Source: Glandiceps talaboti (Eukaryota > Hemichordata > Enteropneusta > Spengelidae). From it: a stretch of DNA of 22,500 nt. Below the pieces are notes generated by a model. That model was not told the DNA's origin. It worked only from the letters and a program-made list of their open reading frames with translations, and did no database searches. A program made the position numbers and the translations under genes. Shown here in pieces: positions 1 through 22,500 of this stretch (the stretch's first letter is position 1; each line of letters begins with the position of its first letter). Where the stretch lies: contig NC_135553.1 in NCBI RefSeq assembly GCF_964340395.1, forward strand, positions 11,155,001 to 11,177,500, read 5' to 3'.

Positions 1-327
1 TTTCTGTGCTAACGCATACCCGGACACAAACTTTGGCATTGGTTTTGATAGTTTGAGATAGTAAGACCAGATTGGCTAAAAACATTTTTGACATCTGCAT
101 CACACAAACCAAAACAGCCAAGAACCAGAGTCAAATAATAAGTACATTATTGTTACCAGCGTAACTTTTAGAGGCTGCCATTTTGGTAAAATAGGGTAAT
201 TTTTGAGTGTAATGTTTACAGAGTAACTGTCCGTAATTGTTAAGTGGTCTTATGGTTTACATGCTACAAAGCAACCATAGTTTTTATTTGATATTTGATA
301 TAAAACTTAGCTGATATGCGGCTAGAC

Positions 328-414
328 AGTCTGTAAATATGGTGTGTCGTACCACTTCATCAATCACCACTCGTGACCCACGAGTTTGGAACGACACAAC
401 ATATCTTACATTCT
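328..414. mobile_element. Short TIR element (MITE), copy 1
   Basis: The 24-bp ends AGTCTGTAAATATGGTGTGT... and (complement) AGAATGTAAGATATGTTGTG... match with few differences. The interior holds a perfect 7-bp hairpin (ACTCGTG/CACGAGT, 369-385). Copies 2 and 3 lie at 8474-8570 and 14930-15019. Confidence 0.6.
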
Positions 415-1163
415 AACACACAGGTACTACTGAAAAATAGTAAACCCCCATTGGTAGAATACTTTTACATAGTGAAGAAACTGCTAAAAAGTAATTTACA
501 CACATAACATAGCATGGTATTGATAAGTTTTCATTTTTTTTGTATTGTACATATTTCAAACTTGCGCATAGCCTGTAGATAAACAAAATTTATACATAAT
601 TCTAGTAAGTTTATTTTAGTAATAATTACATGTGGTACAAAGTTTTGCCAAGTCGCATTCTTCATGCCGGCATTGTATAGACCAATATTATAGCATTGAC
701 CATTCATTCATTGGTGTTTTAATTAATGTACAATGTAGTACCATGGCAGGGATACCCTTAGATATTAAGTAGTTAATTTAAAACGTTGTTTTCAGTACAG
801 TGACGTGATTGGCATGTTTGAAGCCATCAATTTGCACATTTCAGATTAAAATTGGTAATAATTAGCATTATTGGAATATTTTGTAGTGTATTAAATATAA
901 TGTGTGATTCATATATAGATCATTATTATCATATTTTATCATATATTTGGCTTTGCTTTGATATCTTTTTATCGCATGTGGTGATGATCTGTTAAATTTT
1001 ACATTATCGGTTATATAAACATACACCACTTGGATGCATGTCATATCTGTTGTCATGGTTCTTGCCACCCCCTTGTCATTATATATATATTAATAATTAT
1101 AATTATGATCAATTGGTATTTCTGTGTATGATTAATTTGCTGGTACTATTTACCTTTTTAATT
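415..1163. other. AT-rich intergenic sequence, no gene seen
   Basis: Short open frames only, with frequent stops; no splice-bounded coding segment or known element recognised. The same holds for 1-327. Confidence 0.5.
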
Positions 1164-1197
1164 TTCATCATCATCATCATCATCATTATTATTATCA
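1164..1197. repeat. (ATC/ATT)n microsatellite
   Basis: CATCATCAT runs into TTATTATTATC. A small (TTTG)n also lies at 1688-1706. Confidence 0.85.
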
Positions 1198-1449
1198 GTA
1201 CTGTTTATATGTTAAAGGAAAGGACGCCATGGTTTTTGTGAATTCACTTTGTTTCATAAAAAGTTAGATGTTAAAAATGTTTCATTCATCAGTACAGAGT
1301 TGGCATCGATGCGAATTCAGATTGAAGGGACATACAAGACTAGTAAGGCAACTTCCATTACATTGACAATGTTAACAAACCTTTACAATTATAATAACTA
1401 TATTACTAGAAAGCTGTCAATATGTTATGCGTTACCACTAAATGGTCCA

Positions 1450-1595
1450 TACCTCATTTCCACCCATGTTCGAATTGATACCAACGTCGTACCGATAGGT
1501 GAAAGTGAATGAAACTAATGCATTATTTGATCTTATTTAGCTTCCAAGTTTTTATCAAACAATGTGAATTTTCAACGTATCCTTCCCATTTAATG
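1450..1595. repeat. Diverged duplicate block (partner 10140-10275)
   Basis: The block shares ATTGAT.CCAAC...GTGAAAGTGAATGAAA and about 70 following bases with 10140-10275 at roughly two-thirds identity by eye. The partner lies about 220-350 nt beyond the stop of exon 11a. It could be a dispersed repeat or a relic of terminal-exon duplication. Confidence 0.4.
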
Positions 1596-2879
1596 ACCAT
1601 GGACCTTTCTACTTCTGATCAGATTTTTGTTGTTTCTTATGACATTTGTAATCTTCAAAGATAAAAAACTTGTGACGAGCAAAAACGTTGTTTGTTTGTT
1701 TGTTTGGGAGATATCCCAAGGGATAAAGTACAAAAATGTGATTAGGAAGTTGTTCTGAACAGAAAACTTTTAAATTAATATCTGTATGAAAATGGCTATT
1801 TTGTACGACTACACTTCTTGAATTTTCTTTCTATGACTTGTGTTTTATTTAGTATCTATGTAGTTTAACTTGCATGGAATTATGTATTATTGAAATTTTT
1901 TTTTATTGACAACCATGCTGTGCTGAATATGCTATGGATAGAATTACTTTGATTTCTGTGATTTTTGTTGGCCTCAGCTTTCCTAACTTTATAGTTTTCA
2001 AAGACATATTCTATCTCTAGTTTCTGCTTTTTGAAGCAGAAAAAAAATGGTTTGTATCTTTTACTATCCCCTTAACTTCAAAAACGGTGTAACTTTTACT
2101 ATCTTCTTAAAATCACAGTTCCTAATAGGTATGCAATGGTCCTAATCTTAGCAATGTGTTTGTTATGGGGAACCCCCAACATAGAACTCATTGCATAAGT
2201 TAGCTAGAAATTTAAAGAATCAGTGATGGTCATGGATTTGGTCATTCCTGTACTTATAAGACAGGGAAAGGGTACAGAATGAGGGAAATATCTGGATTCA
2301 AAATTGCAACTTTGAAAAAGTAAAAAATTCTGTTCGTTGATTGGAAGACAGCGTTACTGTACAAGTTTATTGTAATGCTAAGTATAGACTGTAGAGGGAA
2401 GAGACTCAGGTGTGAATACTTTCTGTGAATGAAAACCTAAACTGAAAGCTGTGATTTTCCTGAAATATCCTAGACTGAGATTAGTCATTGAGGGCACTCT
2501 TTTAAAATGCTCCCTGTATACAACTAAAAGTATGAAGTGCCGTTTTCATAATTAATTGTGCAGTATGGGAGACAATTAAAAGAACAGCCATGAGTAATGG
2601 GGAGCCTTTGACAGAACACCCCATGATGACAAATCTTTTCAGTCGAGTAATACTCAACATTCTTTCCAACATTTTAAATATATTTATGTTGTGTTTTAAA
2701 GTATGGCTTTTTTGTGAATTATTAAGATTGATAACATTTTGAAGTTGAATTGTTTCAAAATTAATAACATTTTGAGTGGTATAGAAATAAGGTTTCAGTG
2801 TGCATTGGTTTATCAAGAGAACAAAATAAAAATACATAATTTGGTCTTTGATCATTGTGTGTCAGTGTCTGTCTTTTGT
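1596..2879. other. AT-rich intergenic sequence, no gene seen
   Basis: I looked for another copy of the HWAGTE terminal exon on the minus strand and found none. The 117-codon frame at 2502-2855 has no recognisable motif and low-complexity AT-rich coding. Confidence 0.5.
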
Positions 2880-2953
2880 ATGCAAATCACTTGATTTGCA
2901 TATATATTCAAATCACTCAATTTGCATAAATATTCAAATCGCTTGATTTGCAT
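2880..2953. repeat. Tandem palindromic repeats with four octamer (ATGCAAAT) motifs
   Basis: ATGCAAAT lies at 2880-2887 and its complement ATTTGCAT at 2894-2901, 2920-2927 and 2946-2953. The first pair forms a palindrome, ATGCAAATC-ACTT-GATTTGCAT. The block is about 2.4 units of a roughly 31-bp repeat. The octamer is the classic POU-domain (Oct) binding site; whether it is used here is unknown. Confidence 0.6.
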
Positions 2954-3396
2954 GAACACATTTTTTTTTTCACTTTATACTTGCCCTCAGCCTTACCACT
3001 GATGGCTCACTGCCAAGTGAGAGTCTGGGGCATTGCATGAGGTTAACCCATATTGTAAAGGAACATGGTTGCTATGGGGATCTGGGACTGCTGCTATTCT
3101 TCGTTTTTACTTCTTTCCTTTCATCTTGTTGGATAGATATTGATATTGGAAGTATGATGTAGAGTATGTGAGACATTTTATTTTGCTGAATGCTATTATT
3201 AGGCTGGCCAACATGGCTTTTGTTTAGTTTTGCTGAATACCAGCATTAGCCCATGTACATGTATTACTGGGCAGGATCTCACAATCTGCACAATACAGTT
3301 GATGATGAAGTACTCTGATCTTAAAAATTAAATGATGACTCGACAGATAACTACTGGTGTACTACATTTATAAACCATATTAATACCATGTGTAGA

Positions 3397-3740
3397 GTCA
3401 CGATGGGGGAATGGTTAGAGTGGCTGACTTGGAATCTGCAGGTTACCAGTTGCTGCCGTTTGTTTCTGAATGGCTAAAGTCCTTGGACAAGATTTGAACC
3501 ACGATTGTGGCCAAGTCAACCCAGCTGTATAATTGGGGACCTGGTGGGATAGAGGTTGCAATGTGAATGCTTTAATCATATGTGCTTATAGAGGCTGCAA
3601 TGGTATGCTCCCCAGCAGGGAGTTGAGGAAGTAAAGGGCTGTTGTGCTAAATCCGTGCCAAGGATAATAATTGTAAAGCGCTTGGAGCACAAAGTGTGAA
3701 ATTGCCATATAAAAATCAGCATTATCATTATTATTATGTA
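3397..3740 (+). mobile_element. tRNA-derived SINE
   Basis: A tRNA-like head around 3405-3460 has an A-box-like TGGTTAGAGTGG and a degraded B box. A body follows, then the tail TGTAAAGCGCTTGGAGCAC, then CCATATAAAAATCAGC and (ATT)n. This AAAGCGCTT...TATAAA(T)...(ATT)n ending is common in SINEs of marine invertebrates. I cannot name the family. Confidence 0.6.
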
Positions 3741-4539
3741 TGCTTCCTGTGACAAATGACCACTGTGACCTGGTTTGTATGTCAATGTGAGCGTATGTGA
3801 AAATAAGAGATGCGGACACATTTGTACAATGACTTGAATGAACATATCACCAAGTCAGATTTAAAGTTATGATAAAATCTACATTACATTTGTATATTCT
3901 GAGTAGTCCCCCAGGTTGACATATATTATGGATTTGGGCTCACTGTGTCTGCATGAGCAAGTGGGCATAATGGCCATGGTCTACTTGTAAAATCGGTGCT
4001 GTATTGCATACAGAGGGTCAAGGTTACCAGATAACAGATGTCCCCTTCATGTCAAAAATGTCATTTCCATTTTACAAAATGAAATCAAATCATTTGAAGC
4101 ATAAATGCATGCACTCAAAGTGATCCAAAGGACTTTAATTGACTTTAATATAGCATTTACAGTTGGCAAAACAATGACACTTTGAATACATTTGTCTTCT
4201 GGCATTGTTAGAACAGTCGATTGTATACTGGTAGTATGGATTTCCTCGGCATTTCTTTATAAAACAAACTGTCTTCCAATCGTTTATCAGTTATATCTGA
4301 TGTACTAGGTTTGAGTTATGAGTTGCAAAATGATGGGTAAGTATGCTTCAGTATGTAGAATTTGTCACAAAAATTATCCAAACATTTATACACTCAGTTT
4401 GTGCCCATGTAATTGAATGATCATGAAAATAATTGGTTGCTGTACTCATAACAAAGAAATTATCAAAATTCTAGACAATTTGAATATATATATATACCAT
4501 CGATCTGTACCACCCAGTAAATGTAAACAGATTGACAAG
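3741..4539. other. 3' flank beyond exon 11c, no gene seen
   Basis: AT-rich unique-looking sequence with no supported feature. 2954-3396 is similar. Confidence 0.45.
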
Positions 4540-4545
4540 TTTATT
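4540..4545 (-). promoter_or_regulatory. Poly(A) signal candidate for exon 11c
   Basis: AATAAA on the minus strand lies 257 nt past the 11c stop and is followed by a GT-rich stretch (CTGGGTGGTAC). It is the first canonical hexamer after the stop that I found. Confidence 0.5.
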
Positions 4546-4801
4546 TTCAGACCATCACAATGTTTTTTATAATCACTTAATCATCAATTTCAGCTTTACC
4601 AGACTCCCCCATATACCAACAGCCCCAAGCAGGAAACACTAACCATCAACAATGTGTTTTTATCCAAATTTGAATTAAGTACACGTGTAGATGTTTGCGA
4701 CACCTATTCATATATTTTACATAATGAGTTTTCCATCCTCGGCTAGCATGGATGGATCTTCAGTGCTGTCCAAAGATGGCTACACACACACAGACAGTCT
4801 A

Positions 4802-21403
<16,602 letters not shown>

Positions 21404-22500
21404 TCTTAGAACAGGGAAATCAGAAGTCGTCCCCAAATCGACGTTATGTTTCGTACCCTTGGATTGAACTGAGAATGGAATGCAAAGAGAACACTAATAT
21501 TTGATCTCTAATCCGAGATAACATGTTTTACTAATAGGGGCATCATCGTGTGTTTTGATACGTACGGCAGCACGAAACTTTGACCTTTGACCCTACTATG
21601 CCGAATCTCACAAAACGACAGAGGGCGCAACGCTTTGGCAGACAAGTTTGAGTTGAACCGTGACTATAAACATCACGACCATGATCGTCATGACCTGATG
21701 TTGGTGTCATTTCAAGCCATCCCTTGATTTCCATACAATCTAAAGCTTAAGCATTTCCTTTTTGACGGATGAATCTTCCCCATTTATCCTATAGTGGAGA
21801 AGCCTTGCGGCTATCCGCGACCGTTGACTTTCAAGATCTCACTCAACGATCGGTAGATACACATAACCCGCCCATTACAGGAAATAAAAACTCGGTAGAA
21901 TTCTTATGAATATAACGCTAATAGTATACGAGATATTGGGTCAAATAAGATCTTTTATATCTAACATAAAAAGTACAGCCTCACAACAGCTTTGTAAGAA
22001 TGATTGATAGCGATATACGGTGTACGTAGCGTTGTTTGATAGTGGAAATAAGTCTTAATTAAAGTAAATATATATCATATGTCATGTAGACTCATACAAC
22101 TGAAGGCTTTTTAAGTGATTTTATACTGTGTTTTTTTTTTCAACTGGCTTTATCCAACAAAAATAAAATACGCCTGTGCCCTAAATGTTATTCCGCCAAA
22201 AAGTTTTCGTACCAAAAGTAAATACGTTTACAGTATAGTGTCGAAGACGGAAACGTAAGGATAATATGTTGATCAGACCTAGTCTATCTACTAGACCTCG
22301 GTAATACATGTTGACGTAATTTACCTAAATAATTTACTTTACTTTACTTTAGGGCCGTGACGAATGGGATGAACATAGGAATATGTGGATTAGCAACTAT
22401 AAGGGTCAAACAGATTTAAAAAAAAAAAAAAAACTCTTAGAATAATTGGCATTCATGAAGTAAATATTTGCATATCATCTTCTCTTTCTTACAATGATCT
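21404..22500 (-). promoter_or_regulatory. 5' flank of the MAO-like gene
   Basis: The stretch holds the presumed promoter and 5' UTR. CpG dinucleotides are more frequent from about 21540 to 21860 than elsewhere in the window, as expected near an unmethylated start region. A possible acceptor near 21469 hints at an upstream noncoding exon. I see no convincing TATA box or other gene. An (ACTTT)n run at 22337-22353 and an A run at 22418-22433 are simple repeats. Confidence 0.35.

Noticed and set aside
1249-1512. 87-codon plus-strand frame
   Set aside because: Its 3' part is the block shared with 10140-10275, where the frame is not preserved.
3576-3845. Minus-strand frames of 77-89 codons
   Set aside because: They are antisense to the SINE and start at its unique flank.
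21543-21734. Short minus-strand frame upstream of the gene, considered as an N-terminal exon or mitochondrial targeting peptide
   Set aside because: No good donor in phase with exon 1, and exon 1 has its own well-placed ATG.

Overview
The window is metazoan genomic DNA, AT-rich and full of introns, microsatellites and small mobile elements. It holds one large spliced gene on the minus strand. The mix of a tRNA-derived SINE, Penelope-like retroelement (PLE) remnants, several miniature inverted-repeat elements and a monoamine-oxidase (MAO)-type flavoenzyme fits a marine invertebrate, such as a hemichordate, echinoderm, amphioxus or mollusc. I cannot name the species from the sequence.

The gene runs from a start codon at 21403 down to 4802. 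I could assign ten constitutive exons (21403 to 12238). Every splice site is GT/AG, every phase matches, and the joined product reads as a flavin-containing amine oxidase: FAD-binding GGGLSG, GGRT, LGGQWVG, catalytic-region lysine, YNGGC flavin-attachment cysteine. After exon 10 there are three alternative terminal exons (11a 10491-10632, 11b 9290-9419, 11c 4802-5105). Each starts with a good acceptor in the same phase, each encodes its own version of the closing FAD-binding segment ([10 protein letters not shown]-type), and each has its own stop. 11a and 11b give short soluble tails (predicted 498 and 494 residues). 11c adds a linker and a C-terminal membrane helix followed by KRN, like the mitochondrial outer-membrane tail anchor of MAO (predicted 552 residues). 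One gene can therefore encode soluble and anchored oxidases, and the same exon swap changes an active-site aromatic-cage residue (Tyr in 11a, Phe in 11b and 11c).

Layout by coordinate: 1-4540 is intergenic/3' flank, with a short TIR element, a cluster of four octamer motifs and a SINE. 4540-5105 is exon 11c with its poly(A) signal. 5360-6300 holds microsatellites and a possible LINE 3' end. 6825-8353 is a nest of PLE fragments in (TA)n arrays, with two hammerhead-ribozyme-like folds and a GIY-YIG endonuclease remnant. 8746-9064 is a fold-back element. 9177-10632 carries exons 11b and 11a. 12238-17969 carries exons 10 to 2, interrupted by miniature elements. 17482-17909 is a 39-bp minisatellite grown out of the exon 2 splice donor. 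17970-21225 is the long first intron with more miniature elements. 21226-21403 is coding exon 1, and 21404-22500 is the 5' flank.

The most noteworthy points are the triplicated terminal exon, the tandem amplification of 5' splice sites at exon 2 (about ten copies) and exon 7 (three copies), and the hammerhead motifs lying in the stretch that must be transcribed to reach the membrane-anchoring exon. I found no second complete gene, no tRNA or rRNA gene, and no CRISPR array.
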